Positions 9,905-19,359 of a stretch of 64,000 nt of DNA are shown here, piece by piece. Position 1 is the stretch's first letter. Each line of letters opens with the position of its first letter. Below the pieces are notes generated by a model that saw nothing but the letters and a program-made list of their open reading frames with translations, did not search any database and was not told the DNA's origin. The DNA comes from Gammaproteobacteria bacterium (GTDB lineage Bacteria; Pseudomonadota; Gammaproteobacteria; Pseudomonadales; Halieaceae): positions 930,001 to 994,000 of the forward strand of contig JAUHXH010000001.1 in the NCBI GenBank assembly GCA_030427085.1, read 5' to 3'. The position numbers and the translations under genes were made by a program.

Positions 9905-9983
9905 CGTCGTGTCTCCCCGCTGCGAGCAGGCGCCATTCTACCAGAGGCCCAACGGCCACCCCAACCTTGGCGGTGGTCAAAAG

Positions 9984-10643
9984 TCAGGGTAAATAACGGG
10001 TTATCAGGGAATTCACCTTGAGCTCGCGATCCACGGTAGTTTTGACTTGTTCCAGCCGCGCGCGCTCTACCTTGGGGCCGACGTAAACACGGTACAACTG
10101 CTTGCCATTGCTGCTAACCCGCTTGCTGTAAGCCTCGAGTTCCATGCCGATGAGACGCTTGCGCAGTGCCTCCGCCTTTTCTTCCGAACTGACGCTGGCC
10201 ACCTGCAAAATCCACGCAATCGGCAAGCCCTGCGCATCCAAAGTGGGCTTCACCGGGGCTTCGCTGCGGGGTTGCTGTGGCTGGGGCTGGGGTTGCTGTG
10301 GCTGGGGTTCCGGTGTGGCTTCAGCCACTTCCGTTTCGGGATCCGCCGCACTTTCCGGTTCGGCGTCACTGACAGCAACTTCTGTGATGTCATCTTCGAG
10401 CTGGCCGGCCTCGGTGAGGAGTTCCTCGTCGGCCGGCGGGGTTTCCACGCGCGCACCCGGGCGCAGGCCATCCGCACTCGGCAGGGGCAAGGGGCTGCGA
10501 TCCACCTGGGGGGGCGCCGGAATCCGCGCATCGGAAGCAGCCGGCGTATCGCTCGGTGGGACGAAAATGATGGGCCAGAACACCACGGCCAACGCGATCA
10601 AGATCAGCGCACCCACCAGTCGCTGTTTGAGAGAATCCTTCAC
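9984..10643 (-). CDS. dedD: DedD-like SPOR-domain cell-division protein
   Basis: This 219-aa protein has one N-terminal transmembrane segment (about 9-27), a long Pro/Glu/Gln-rich linker and a C-terminal SPOR domain (about 145-219, IAWILQVASVSSEEKAEAL onward). SPOR domains bind denuded septal peptidoglycan, so it should localise to the divisome with its bulk in the periplasm. The linker includes a PQPQQP repeat caused by a short DNA repeat near 10268-10312. The ATG overlaps the folC stop as ATGA. The folC-dedD-cvpA-purF order matches E. coli and Pseudomonas. Identity with FtsN is unlikely because of the neighbours. Confidence 0.9.
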   Translation of the reverse strand: MKDSLKQRLVGALILIALAVVFWPIIFVPPSDTPAASDARIPAPPQVDRSPLPLPSADGLRPGARVETPPADEELLTEAGQLEDDITEVAVSDAEPESAADPETEVAEATPEPQPQQPQPQPQQPRSEAPVKPTLDAQGLPIAWILQVASVSSEEKAEALRKRLIGMELEAYSKRVSSNGKQLYRVYVGPKVERARLEQVKTTVDRELKVNSLITRYLP

Positions 10644-11923
10644 TGCTCACCCATCTCTGCTAGTAACCCGGGCAGCACGGCCGCCACGGTAAAAAAAGAC
10701 CCGAATACGACCAGTCGATCGCCACCACTCATCAATGAACGAGCTCGGCGCCAGGCCTGCCGCGGGTTCTTGCTGACGCTGATCATGGACTCCCCGTGCT
10801 GATGCAGGAGCCGGCCCAGTTCGTCGCCAGAAACGGCACGTGGCTGGTCGGGCAGGTTCGTCACAAACCAGGCATCGAAGCGCCCGGCAACGAGGGCGAT
10901 CATAGCATGAAGATCCTTGTCGGCCATGACGCAAAACAGGGCCAGAGTCCGCCCTGCGACGGGTTGCTCGTCCAGATGCTGGCACAGCGCAGACACCGCT
11001 GCCGGGTTGTGGGCAACATCCAGCACACATTCGCTCGCACCGGCGTCCAACGGGACATGTTGTCGCCTGCCGGGCACGGTCACCTCAGACAGTACACCCG
11101 CTGCATCGCCCGGCAATGAAATTCCGGCCAACACCAGCGCCTGCGCTGCACAGGCAAGGTTCTGCGGCAGGAGCGAGCCGTTGGAGATGCCTTTAATGGA
11201 CTGCACTTCACCCGACGCCCCATGGAGCGACAGATCAAGCCCACCCTCTTTGGCCTGCATCTGAAACGCCTCGCCGAGATAGGCCGCAATGGCACCGCGT
11301 GATTGCAGGGCCTCGCGCAGGCTTTCCGGTGGCGCCAGGTCACCCACCACCACCGGCCGACCTGATCGCGCTATACCGGCCTTTTCCACCGCAATCTGTT
11401 CGCGACTGGAACCGAGCCATTGTTGATGATCGAGATCGATGCTGGTAATCACCGCAACATCGGCATCGATGATATTGACCGCGTCGAGGCGCCCGCCGAG
11501 CCCCACCTCCAGCAGGTAGAGTTCTACCTCCTGGCTCCGAAACACCTCAAGTGCCGCCAGGGCGTTGAATTCGAAATAGGTCAGGGACGTATCGCCACGG
11601 GCGGCTTCGATGGCCTCAAAGGCGGTGACAATGGTGTCGTCCTGAACGGACTGTCCCGCCACCCGGATACGTTCATTGAAGTGCAGCAGATGGGGCGAGG
11701 TGGCGGCACCGGTTTTCACGCCGCTGGCCAGCGCCAGTGCCTCCAGCGCCGCTACCGTACTGCCCTTGCCATTGGTGCCCGCAACAGTGATCACCCGGGC
11801 GTTCGGCGGCAGCAGGCCCATGCGCTCCGCCACGAGCGCGATGCGTTCCAGGCCGAGGTCGATTTCCTTGGGGTGCAATTGCTCGAGACGGGCGAGCCAC
11901 TGCTGCAGGGGCGTGTCAGTCAT
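10640..11923 (-). CDS. folC: Bifunctional dihydrofolate/folylpolyglutamate synthase
   Basis: This 427-aa cytoplasmic Mur-ligase-fold enzyme adds glutamate to dihydropteroate and to folates. The ATP loop [10 protein letters not shown] lies near residue 50, and the folate-pocket region [13 protein letters not shown] follows near 80. The frame stays open to 11971, but the ATG at 11923 (MTDTPLQQW) gives the normal length and overlaps the accD stop by 8 nt (ATGACTGA). The end overlaps dedD by 4 nt. The accD-folC-dedD order is conserved in gammaproteobacteria, and translational coupling through the whole run is likely. Confidence 0.94.
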   Translation of the reverse strand: MTDTPLQQWLARLEQLHPKEIDLGLERIALVAERMGLLPPNARVITVAGTNGKGSTVAALEALALASGVKTGAATSPHLLHFNERIRVAGQSVQDDTIVTAFEAIEAARGDTSLTYFEFNALAALEVFRSQEVELYLLEVGLGGRLDAVNIIDADVAVITSIDLDHQQWLGSSREQIAVEKAGIARSGRPVVVGDLAPPESLREALQSRGAIAAYLGEAFQMQAKEGGLDLSLHGASGEVQSIKGISNGSLLPQNLACAAQALVLAGISLPGDAAGVLSEVTVPGRRQHVPLDAGASECVLDVAHNPAAVSALCQHLDEQPVAGRTLALFCVMADKDLHAMIALVAGRFDAWFVTNLPDQPRAVSGDELGRLLHQHGESMISVSKNPRQAWRRARSLMSGGDRLVVFGSFFTVAAVLPGLLAEMGEQ

Positions 11924-12902
11924 CCCGCTTTGGGGGGGCATCCTCGATATCAGCGAAGACCGGCGGGTCAACCTCTTCCGCCGGGGGTTCGACTTCCGGT
12001 GGCGCCTCTTTGGGAATCAGTTCTGCCTCGGGCTCGATCACACGCGATTCAGCGTGCATCATCTTTGCCAGCAGACGTGCCAGGGTGCTGCGCATCTCCG
12101 TGCGGTGCACGATCATGTCGATCGCGCCGCGTTCCAGCAGAAATTCGCTGCGCTGAAAACCCTTGGGCAGCTTCTGGCGAATGGTCTGTTCGATCACGTT
12201 GGGACCGGCAAAGCCAGCACGGGCATCCGGTTCAGCCACGTTGATATCACCCAGCAGGGCCAGAGAGGCGGATACACCGCCGTAAATCGGGTCGGTCATC
12301 ACCGAGATGTAAGGCACACCCGCCTGTTTCATGCGCTCGATCACGGCACTGGTTTTGGCCATCTGCATCAGCGAGATCAGGGCTTCCTGCATACGCGCAC
12401 CGCCGGAGGCGGAAAAGCACACCAGAGGGCAGTTTTCGTCCAGTGCTCGTTGGGCGGCGCGAGTGAATTTTTCGCCAACTGCGTAACCCATTGAGCCGCC
12501 GTGAAAGGCGAACTCAAACGCGACTGTGACCACCGGTTGCCCTTCGATGGTGCCGGACATAGCGACCAGAGCATCTTTTTCACCGGTGCTTTTTTGCGCG
12601 GCCAAGAGACGATCACGGTATCGTTTCTTATCGCGAAACTTCAGCCGATCAACCGGCTCGAGATCGGCGAACAGTTCCTGCCGGCCATCCGGGTCGAGAA
12701 AAGTATCGAGACGACGCCGGGCACCGATACGCATGTGATGGTCGCACTTTGGACACACGTCCATATTGCGCTCAACATCCGGACGGTACAGCACCGCGTC
12801 GCACTTGATGCATTTCGTCCACAGGCCCTCTGGCACACTGGAAGGTCGGCGCTGGCCTTCGCTGCGCACACCGGAAGGTAGAATTTTCTCGAACCAACTC
12901 AT
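11916..12902 (-). CDS. accD: Acetyl-CoA carboxylase carboxyltransferase beta subunit
   Basis: This 328-aa protein is the beta subunit of the carboxyltransferase that makes malonyl-CoA for fatty-acid synthesis, partnering AccA encoded elsewhere. Its N-terminal zinc ribbon has Cys31, 34, 50 and 53. The crotonase-fold core includes [14 protein letters not shown], the acyl-CoA site GGARMQEA and PNVIEQTI. The core ends near 285 and is followed by a roughly 40-residue acidic, proline-rich tail (repeated PPEVEPP/EEVDPP patterns) longer than in E. coli. It starts 25 bp after trpA and overlaps folC by 8 nt. Confidence 0.96.
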   Translation of the reverse strand: MSWFEKILPSGVRSEGQRRPSSVPEGLWTKCIKCDAVLYRPDVERNMDVCPKCDHHMRIGARRRLDTFLDPDGRQELFADLEPVDRLKFRDKKRYRDRLLAAQKSTGEKDALVAMSGTIEGQPVVTVAFEFAFHGGSMGYAVGEKFTRAAQRALDENCPLVCFSASGGARMQEALISLMQMAKTSAVIERMKQAGVPYISVMTDPIYGGVSASLALLGDINVAEPDARAGFAGPNVIEQTIRQKLPKGFQRSEFLLERGAIDMIVHRTEMRSTLARLLAKMMHAESRVIEPEAELIPKEAPPEVEPPAEEVDPPVFADIEDAPPKRDD

Positions 12903-12927
12903 AAAAATCCCCTGTCGTTATGCGTCA

Positions 12928-13743
12928 TTATAGGCTGTCAATGCCGGAGCGGATAGCGCCCAGTAAATCCTGCGCCTGTTGTTTGGCCTGCTCGAGGTCA
13001 GCACCCGCCGCCAGCTGGCCCGCAATGGCATCCACCAGAGCACTACCAACAACCACCGCATCGGCTGCGCCGGCCACCGCGCGCGCGGAATCAGCGTCCT
13101 TGATGCCAAAGCCAACCGCCAGCGGCAAATTCGTGCAGGCCCGGATTTCGGCCAGTCGGCCCGCCACTTCGGCAGAGTCCAGGTGGCCTGCCCCGGTTAC
13201 GCCTTTCAGCGACACATAATACAGAAAGCCACTCGCGCTATCGGCAATCTGCTGGATACGCTCACCGGGCGTGGTCGGCGCAATCAGAAAAATATTATCC
13301 ATGCCGACCCGCTGCAATTCCTTGTTCACCGCCGCAACTTCTTCAGGCGGCAGGTCTACGGTTAGCAGCGCATCTACCCCGGCAGCACTCGCCCGGTCAG
13401 CGAAGTTCGCGTAGCCCATGCGCTCCACCGGGTTGGCGTAACCCATCAACAGTACCGGCGTGTCGGCGTCCTGTTGGCGGAATTCGCTAACCATGGCCAT
13501 GGCATCGCTGAGGCTGGTGCCATGTTCCAGCGCTCGCTCGTGGGCCAGTTGAATAACGGGGCCTTCCGCCATCGGGTCGGAAAAGGGCACACCCAGTTCG
13601 ATAATGTCGGCCCCGGCGGCGACCAGCGCGTGCATCAGATTTACCGTAGCACCCGGCTCGGGATCGCCCGCCACAATGTAGGGAATCAGCGCCTTGCGGC
13701 CCTTTGCCGCCAGGGCTTCAAAACGTTCTGCAATACGACTCAC
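12928..13743 (-). CDS. trpA: Tryptophan synthase alpha chain
   Basis: This 271-aa TIM-barrel enzyme cleaves indole-3-glycerol phosphate, and the indole is channelled to TrpB. The motif [18 protein letters not shown]-type segment near residue 50 supplies the catalytic Glu and Asp region, and [12 protein letters not shown] lies near 175. I start it at GTG 13743 ([11 protein letters not shown]), with AAGGA 7 nt upstream; the longer open frame to 13869 would run through the trpB end. It lies 10 bp after trpB and 25 bp before accD. No trp attenuator or leader peptide is visible ahead of trpF, trpB or trpA. Confidence 0.95.
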   Translation of the reverse strand: MSRIAERFEALAAKGRKALIPYIVAGDPEPGATVNLMHALVAAGADIIELGVPFSDPMAEGPVIQLAHERALEHGTSLSDAMAMVSEFRQQDADTPVLLMGYANPVERMGYANFADRASAAGVDALLTVDLPPEEVAAVNKELQRVGMDNIFLIAPTTPGERIQQIADSASGFLYYVSLKGVTGAGHLDSAEVAGRLAEIRACTNLPLAVGFGIKDADSARAVAGAADAVVVGSALVDAIAGQLAAGADLEQAKQQAQDLLGAIRSGIDSL

Positions 13744-13753
13744 TGACTGTTCC

Positions 13754-14974
13754 TTAAAATTCGATGCCGTCGATTTCGGCGACGGTGTGAATATCCTTAT
13801 CGCCACGACCGGACAGATTGACCACCACAATCTTGTCGGGTGACATGTCGGCTGCCAGACGCGCGGCATAGGCCAGCGCGTGGCTGGACTCCAGCGCCGG
13901 CATAATGCCTTCCAGACGGGTCAGGGCGTGGAACGCGGCCAGCGATTCATCGTCGTCGGCGGAGACATAATTCACCCGGCCAATATCTTTGAGCCAGGCG
14001 TGCTCAGGTCCAACGCCCGGGTAATCCAGGCCGGCACTGACCGAATGTGTGTGCTGTATCTGGCCATCTTCGTCCTGCATCAGGTAGGTGCGATTGCCGT
14101 GCAGCACACCCGGTGTGCCCACGCTCAGGGGCGCCGCATGCTTGCCAGTTTCAACGCCGAGCCCACCGGCTTCTACACCGTACATCGCCACTTCGGTATC
14201 AGCGAGGAAGGGGTGGAACAGGCCGATGGCGTTGGAGCCACCGCCGACGCAAGCCACCAGCGCGTCGGGCAGACGCCCGGCCTGCTCCAGGCACTGCTCA
14301 CGCGTTTCGCGACCAATAATCGACTGGAAATCCCGCACCAGCATGGGATAGGGGTGAGGACCGGCGGCGGTGCCGATGATGTAGAAGGTGTCATCAACAT
14401 GGGTCACCCAATCGCGCATCGCTTCGTTCATCGCGTCTTTCAGCGTGCGCGAGCCCGAGGTGACCGGAATGACCTCGGCACCGAGTAACTTCATGCGATA
14501 CACATTCAATGCCTGACGGCGAATGTCTTCTTCGCCCATGAACACATGGCATTCAAGGCCCAGTCGCGCGGCAATGGTCGCCGTGGCAACACCGTGCTGC
14601 CCTGCCCCGGTTTCAGCGATGACCCGCTGCTTGCCCATGTACTTAGCCAGCAGGGCCTGCCCCACCGTGTTGTTCACCTTGTGTGCGCCGGTGTGGTTGA
14701 GGTCTTCACGCTTGAGGAACAAGCGTGCGCCACCGACTGTCTCGCTCCAGCGGCGGGCTTCGTACAGTGGCGACGGGCGGCCGACATAGTGTTTCAGATC
14801 GGCATCCAACTCCGCACGGAAAGCATCGTCCGCCCACAAACGGCGGTAGAGCGCCTCGAGATCCGCCAGCGCGGACATCAATGTTTCGGCCACGAACTTG
14901 CCGCCGTAAACGCCGAATCGCCCTTCGGCATCCGGCACCTGTTGATAGGGGTTTTTCGCCATGTTTGTCGTCAT
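13754..14974 (-). CDS. trpB: Tryptophan synthase beta chain
   Basis: This 406-aa PLP enzyme condenses indole with serine to give tryptophan, in complex with TrpA. The PLP lysine is Lys99 in HTGAHKVNN, the phosphate-binding loop GGGSNAIG lies near 241-248, and the GRGDKD segment near the C-terminus is standard. The start ATG at 14974 has AAGG close upstream; a later ATG at 14962 has no Shine-Dalgarno. It follows trpF after 57 bp. In Pseudomonas trpBA sit apart under TrpI control, whereas here they sit between trpF and accD, as in several other proteobacteria. Confidence 0.96.
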   Translation of the reverse strand: MTTNMAKNPYQQVPDAEGRFGVYGGKFVAETLMSALADLEALYRRLWADDAFRAELDADLKHYVGRPSPLYEARRWSETVGGARLFLKREDLNHTGAHKVNNTVGQALLAKYMGKQRVIAETGAGQHGVATATIAARLGLECHVFMGEEDIRRQALNVYRMKLLGAEVIPVTSGSRTLKDAMNEAMRDWVTHVDDTFYIIGTAAGPHPYPMLVRDFQSIIGRETREQCLEQAGRLPDALVACVGGGSNAIGLFHPFLADTEVAMYGVEAGGLGVETGKHAAPLSVGTPGVLHGNRTYLMQDEDGQIQHTHSVSAGLDYPGVGPEHAWLKDIGRVNYVSADDDESLAAFHALTRLEGIMPALESSHALAYAARLAADMSPDKIVVVNLSGRGDKDIHTVAEIDGIEF

Positions 14975-15031
14975 TGCCTTGCTCTCATACTGCGCTTACA
15001 ACTGCTACTAAATAACCAAACCTACCCGAGC

Positions 15032-15667
15032 TTACGCTTGATCGGCCGCTCGGACCGCAGCGACAAATCGCTGGATAGCGGCGGCGTCCTTGATGCCCGG
15101 TTCGGCCTCTACACCGCCACTAACATCCACACCGGCGGGTTGTACCGCCGCTATCGCGGCGCCGACATTGTCCGGGTTGAGGCCACCAGCCAATACAACC
15201 GGCTTGGGTAATTGAGTTTGCGCCAGCGACCAGTCAAAGGTGGTACCGGTACCACCGGCCACACCGTCAACCCAGGCATCCAGCAGCAAGCCACGCAATT
15301 GCGGCTCACCCTGATAGGCCTGCGCCGTGGCAATCAAATCCATTTCCGGGCGCACCCGCAGCGCCTTCAGCCACGGGCGCTGGAACACGCCGCAAAATGC
15401 CGCCGTCTCGTCTCCGTGAAACTGCAACAGATCGACCGGCAGTGAGGTCACGACCGCTTCCACCAAGTCCGGCTCCGGGTCGACAAACAGGCTCACTATC
15501 GACACCAGCGGCGGCAGCGCCTCGGCGATTTTGATCGCCTGGTTGATCGTTACTGCACGGGGACTGCGCGGATAAAACACCAGGCCGATCGCATCGGCGC
15601 CGGCATCGGCCGCGGCCACACCATCCTCGGGCCGGGTGATGCCACAAATCTTGATTCGGGTAGTCAC
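15032..15667 (-). CDS. trpF: Phosphoribosylanthranilate isomerase
   Basis: This 211-aa TIM-barrel enzyme converts phosphoribosylanthranilate to the carboxyphenylamino-deoxyribulose phosphate of tryptophan synthesis. The start RIKICGITRPED includes the catalytic Cys near residue 8, and the catalytic Asp lies in LLDAWVDG near 130. The phosphate-binding segment GGLNPDNV and the C-terminal VDVSGGVE are clear. Its length is normal. It lies between truA (91 bp upstream) and trpB, the placement seen across gammaproteobacteria where trpF is separated from the main trp operon. Confidence 0.95.
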   Translation of the reverse strand: MTTRIKICGITRPEDGVAAADAGADAIGLVFYPRSPRAVTINQAIKIAEALPPLVSIVSLFVDPEPDLVEAVVTSLPVDLLQFHGDETAAFCGVFQRPWLKALRVRPEMDLIATAQAYQGEPQLRGLLLDAWVDGVAGGTGTTFDWSLAQTQLPKPVVLAGGLNPDNVGAAIAAVQPAGVDVSGGVEAEPGIKDAAAIQRFVAAVRAADQA

Positions 15668-15758
15668 AACAGCGGAATTCTGATCACAGAAGAAGGCGGG
15701 GATGATAGCAGAAGCCTTGCGGAACTGTCTCTACGACAGCCCGCCAGCGTGAATATTG

Positions 15759-16592
15759 TCAGGCGGGCAGTGGTACTCGCGTATGCGCCCAGGGTAGATC
15801 GTATTGCTCGGGATATCCGACCGCCACCAGGTAAAGGCCGCCGGGGTCGGCGGTATCTGCCGCTTGCGTTCGATCACCCTGCTCCATCAGCCAGGCGATC
15901 CAGCCCTGCGGTTGGCGGCCGCTGCCCACCGCCATCAGGGAGCCCGCTATATTGCGCACCATGTGGTGGAGGAAGGCATTGGCGCGAATGTCGATGTAGA
16001 CCATCTCACCGTTGCGCGTTACCGACACAGAATGCACGTCCCGCATCGGTGTACTGGACTGGCAGGCGGCAGCGCGAAAGGCGCTGAAGTCCCGTTCGCC
16101 GAGCAGCGCCTGGGCTTCCCCATGCATCAGTTCGGCGTCAAGCGGGTACCGGTGCCAGCACACCAACGGCGCCAGCACGGCGGGGCGTACCGGCGTATTG
16201 GCGATGATGTAGCGGTAGCTGCGCCACTGGGCACTGAATCGGGCGTGAAAATCCTCAGGTACGGCACCGGCGGCATGCAGGCGAATATCGGACGGCAGCG
16301 AAGCATTGGTGCCCAGCACCCACGATTTGGCCGGGCGAGTGGCGGGCGCTTGGAAGTGAATCACCTGACCACTGGCATGGACCCCCGTGTCGGTACGCCC
16401 GGCGCAGTGCACGCGCACTGGACTGTTGGCAACGGCGGACAATGCGCGTTCCAGTTCATCTTGTACGGTGATGGTGTTGGGATGGGGTTGGGATTGCCAG
16501 CCGTTGAAGCGGCTACCACAGTACTCAACGAGGCAGGCCACCCGGGAGCCCGCTGGCAGCGGTTCCCGGGCAAAAGAGAGACTATCAGCCAA
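15759..16592 (-). CDS. truA: tRNA pseudouridine(38-40) synthase
   Basis: TruA isomerises uridines 38-40 in the anticodon arm of many tRNAs. The catalytic aspartate is in CAGRTDTGVHA (Asp68 with the start used here), and LVEYCGSRFNGW is the usual N-terminal strand motif. The frame opens with a TTG at 16592 that overlaps the fimV stop by 8 nt; no strong Shine-Dalgarno is visible because it would lie inside fimV coding sequence. An in-frame GTG about 17 codons later would give a shorter but plausible protein, so the N-terminus is uncertain. Length as given is 277 aa, close to E. coli TruA (270). Confidence 0.92.
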   Translation of the reverse strand: MADSLSFAREPLPAGSRVACLVEYCGSRFNGWQSQPHPNTITVQDELERALSAVANSPVRVHCAGRTDTGVHASGQVIHFQAPATRPAKSWVLGTNASLPSDIRLHAAGAVPEDFHARFSAQWRSYRYIIANTPVRPAVLAPLVCWHRYPLDAELMHGEAQALLGERDFSAFRAAACQSSTPMRDVHSVSVTRNGEMVYIDIRANAFLHHMVRNIAGSLMAVGSGRQPQGWIAWLMEQGDRTQAADTADPGGLYLVAVGYPEQYDLPWAHTRVPLPA

Positions 16593-19059
16593 TCTGGTTC
16601 AGCAGGCCCTGCGCTTCCTGACCGGCGCGCGAGTCTGCCGCTTCGGCAACCACCTCTTCCAGAATCTGGCGGGCGCCGTCTTCATCACCCATGTCGAGAT
16701 AGGCACGGGCCAGGTCCAGCTTGGTGTCGGCTTCGTCACTGGTTTCAGCGATGACCAAGTCCTCGTCATCGTCTGCGCTGCCTTCATCATCCGCGTCTGC
16801 GGTGATTGCCTCAGCGGTGAAATCGCGTGACAGATCCAGATCGTCGATGTCGCCAGGGCCTTCGATTTCCAGTTGGCCGAAGTCCTGTTCCAGTTCTTCC
16901 CCGGTATCTGCCGTCAGATCGGCAACACCGGCCTGGGACGTGATCTGGTCTAGTTCGAGATCGGGCAATTCGATATCGTCGTCCAGGTCGAGGTCCAGCG
17001 GTTCTTCGTCGGCGAGCAGCGACTGTTCAACCGGCGCGGTGGCCATGCCACCGGACAGATTGGACTCTGGCAAGCTAGCCAGCCAGTTGCTGCCACCCGG
17101 CGCTGACTCAATCAGCGCACGGCCTTTCTCCAGTGCTCCGGCATCGGCAATGGCGCGCAGGTCGGCAAATTGTTGCTGGGCAGCTTCGCGGTCATTCATG
17201 TCCACGTACAGTTCCAGCAACTTGAGACGGTAGGCACTGTTGGTGGGATCCTGGTCGATGGCTTTTTGCAGCAATTCCACGGCCTGCGGATAGCGTCCGT
17301 AGGCGATATAGATATCCGCCTCGGCCAGGGCATCCCCGGTTTCGCCATCCAGGTCCTTGCTGACATCACTGACACGTTCTGCTTCAGCGGTGATTTCGTC
17401 GGCATCAGCTGCCGCAGTTGTAGCAGGTGCCGGCTCTTCCTCTTCCAACTCGATGCTGTCGTCGTCGAGGCGGACATCGGCAAAGGCGTCGAAGTCATTT
17501 GCCGGTTCGTCATCACGGTTGCGCCACCAGCGCAGGCCAAAGAAGGCCAGCAGGGCCAAAATCAGGCCACCGGCTGCGTAGAACAGGTAGTCCAGCCAGT
17601 TGGCGCCAGATTCCACCTGAGCGGGTCGCTCGGTCATGCGTGCCGGCTTGGCCTGGGGTTCAGGTGTAGTTGTAGAGGGAGTTGCAGCTGGAGTTGCAGC
17701 AGTTTCTGGCGCTACATCGTCTTCTAGTGCCTCATCGGGCTCATCGATGCCCATTGCGCCTGCAGTGGCGTCACCCTCATCGATCAGGGCCGCCGCATCC
17801 GCGTCTAGATCTGCACTTCCGTCCTCGGTGCTTGCCGTGTCGGCAAGAGCACCTTCGGTGCTGTCGGCATCAATAGCGGAAGTACCATCCCCAAGCGCAT
17901 CTTCCATCTCGGGGGATTCAAGCTCATTTAGCTCAACACCTTCGAGGTCAACGACTTCACCCTCGGCGTCGGCCTCTGTACCCGCCTGCTCCTCAGCCAG
18001 GGCATTTTGAAGGGCGGCAATTTGACGGTCTTTAAGGCTCACCAGATCCTGCAGGGTGGCAAGTTGCTCTTCCAGCGCCTCAACGCGTTCCGAGTCATCA
18101 CCGCTGCCGGCAGAAGCGGCACCAGTGGAGGCAGATCGCGCGCTCGACCCACTGCCCTCTCCCGCGCTGCTGCCCGCGTCATCGGCGGCGGAAATACGCA
18201 GCGCCGGGCCACTGCTGCCCGCGTCACTGCGCCAGCGCTGGTTCTGATCCCGCACTTCGGCCAGCACCGCTGCGGCATCTTCACTGCCAAACTCCGACGC
18301 AGTGGGCAGATAGATAACGTAACCGGCTTTGATCTGATTGATGTTGCCGCCGATAAAGGCGTCAGGATTGAGTCGCTGGATCTCCAGCATGGTCTGCTGC
18401 ACGGAAGTGCCGTCAGGACGTACGCGAGAGGCAATGCGCCACAGGGTGTCATTGCGTCGCACCAGATAACTGTTGCCGCCTTCAGCCTGCGGCGATGTGC
18501 CGCGAGCAAAGTCGCGATCCGACGGGTCGGTGACACTGGCACCCTCGCGAGGCATTTGAACGCGAGTGCCGGTTCCTACCGACTCAGTTTGAGGCTTTTT
18601 TTCGGGCTGAACCGGAGTGAGCCCGACCTCCTCACGAGCCGAGATTTTCGGAGTCACAGCGCTGAACGCTGGCGGGTCCACCAACACAGTGTACTCACGC
18701 AGGAGGCGGCCGTTGGGCCAGCGCGCTTCGATGATGAAATCGAGGAAGGGCTCCAGCACCGGATCCTGGGAACTGAGCATGATTTGCGCGTCGCCATTGG
18801 CACCCACCTGGACCGTGAACTTGATACCGGTCAGAAAGTAGGCGCGCTCCACACCCATGCGGTCGAAATCTTCCGACGTCGCCAGGCGTATGCGAATTTG
18901 ATCCTCGTTGAGCCCCTCGGTATTGAGCAGGTCAACGGTAGCCCGCAAGGGCTCATTGAGATAGGAGTCGAGCGACAGCTCCCCCAACCCAAGTGCGGAA
19001 GCGATCGGGCTCTGGGCCACGCCCAGAGCGAGTACAACAGTGGCTAAACGCTTAGACAT
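16585..19059 (-). CDS. fimV: FimV-like polar/pilus assembly protein with LysM domain
   Basis: FimV (824 aa here) is an inner-membrane hub for type IV pilus, type II secretion and polar signalling in Pseudomonas. The signal peptide MSKRLATVVLALGV leads to the conserved segment LGLGELSLDSYLNEPLRA, then a LysM peptidoglycan-binding region (about 210-270, YLVRRNDTLWRIASRV), a coiled coil (about 335-375), a long acidic Asp/Glu/Ala stretch, one transmembrane helix near 525-545 and cytoplasmic TPR motifs including the conserved C-terminal FimV domain. ATG 19059 is preferred to the open frame from 19113 because it gives a proper signal peptide. The position between asd and truA matches Pseudomonas. 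Confidence 0.93.
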   Translation of the reverse strand: MSKRLATVVLALGVAQSPIASALGLGELSLDSYLNEPLRATVDLLNTEGLNEDQIRIRLATSEDFDRMGVERAYFLTGIKFTVQVGANGDAQIMLSSQDPVLEPFLDFIIEARWPNGRLLREYTVLVDPPAFSAVTPKISAREEVGLTPVQPEKKPQTESVGTGTRVQMPREGASVTDPSDRDFARGTSPQAEGGNSYLVRRNDTLWRIASRVRPDGTSVQQTMLEIQRLNPDAFIGGNINQIKAGYVIYLPTASEFGSEDAAAVLAEVRDQNQRWRSDAGSSGPALRISAADDAGSSAGEGSGSSARSASTGAASAGSGDDSERVEALEEQLATLQDLVSLKDRQIAALQNALAEEQAGTEADAEGEVVDLEGVELNELESPEMEDALGDGTSAIDADSTEGALADTASTEDGSADLDADAAALIDEGDATAGAMGIDEPDEALEDDVAPETAATPAATPSTTTPEPQAKPARMTERPAQVESGANWLDYLFYAAGGLILALLAFFGLRWWRNRDDEPANDFDAFADVRLDDDSIELEEEEPAPATTAAADADEITAEAERVSDVSKDLDGETGDALAEADIYIAYGRYPQAVELLQKAIDQDPTNSAYRLKLLELYVDMNDREAAQQQFADLRAIADAGALEKGRALIESAPGGSNWLASLPESNLSGGMATAPVEQSLLADEEPLDLDLDDDIELPDLELDQITSQAGVADLTADTGEELEQDFGQLEIEGPGDIDDLDLSRDFTAEAITADADDEGSADDDEDLVIAETSDEADTKLDLARAYLDMGDEDGARQILEEVVAEAADSRAGQEAQGLLNQIG

Positions 19060-19081
19060 AAACCTGCCTTTATTATGTTTC

Positions 19082-19096
19082 CGCCGCCTGGCGGCG
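19082..19096 (-). repeat. GC-rich hairpin in the fimV leader
   Basis: CGCCGC and GCGGCG arms of 6 bp enclose a 3-nt loop, about 23 nt before the fimV ATG. In the mRNA it would be a stable stem immediately upstream of the ribosome-binding region, so it may influence fimV translation or mRNA stability; this is inference. Confidence 0.5.
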
Positions 19097-19288
19097 AGTA
19101 TCCCCTGGGCCAATGAATCCGCCCCCTCGCAGCCGCTCCCCGCAGCTTTGAATCACCCCGAAAGAGGGTGTCCCCTGAAAAATGGTCCCGGCAAGTATCA
19201 TTTATTTCCCCTTGCTCGTAAACCTCTTAGAAGCGGCTTTTCAATAACTTACACCGGTTGTTGGCGTAATTGCATGTTTTTATTGATT

Positions 19289-19309
19289 TTTCGAGAGATT
19301 TTCTCGAAA
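19289..19309. repeat. Perfect 8-bp inverted repeat TTTCGAGA/TCTCGAAA
   Basis: The arms at 19289-19296 and 19302-19309 are perfectly complementary across a 5-nt spacer. On neither strand is it followed by a run of T, so it is not a standard terminator. Lying between the asd terminator and fimV, it could be an operator for fimV. Confidence 0.5.
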
Positions 19310-19331
19310 GGGGCAAAGGAAGGCAGGAAAT

Positions 19332-19351
19332 CGGGGGCCGGCAGGCCCCCG
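19332..19351 (-). terminator. Probable asd terminator
   Basis: CGGGGGCC and GGCCCCCG arms (8 bp, perfect) close a 4-nt loop 8 bases after the asd TAA. The following minus-strand bases are GATTTCC, a weak T-tract, so termination may be incomplete or the hairpin may protect the 3' end. Confidence 0.65.
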
Positions 19352-19359
19352 AGGCAGGC

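Larger units (their letters stand above)
19060..19359. promoter_or_regulatory. Intergenic region asd-fimV (fimV promoter/leader region)
   Basis: These 300 bases separate asd from fimV, both on the minus strand, and hold no believable gene. Read towards fimV they contain the asd terminator hairpin, a perfect 8-bp inverted repeat, an AT-rich stretch and a GC-rich hairpin just before the fimV start. A TTGAAA at about 19236-19241 (minus strand) is a possible -35 element but no convincing -10 follows at 17 nt, so no promoter is called. Confidence 0.5.

Noticed and set aside
10268-10312. CRISPR-like or regulatory short repeat in dedD
   Set aside because: The roughly 21-bp repetition simply encodes the PQPQQP linker of the SPOR protein; it has no spacers or dyad symmetry.
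18007-19047. 346-aa plus-strand ORF opposite fimV
   Set aside because: Shadow of the acidic, GC-biased fimV coding sequence with no family features.
19289-19309. Rho-independent terminator
   Set aside because: The stem is perfect, but no T-run follows on either strand; a better asd terminator lies at 19332-19351.
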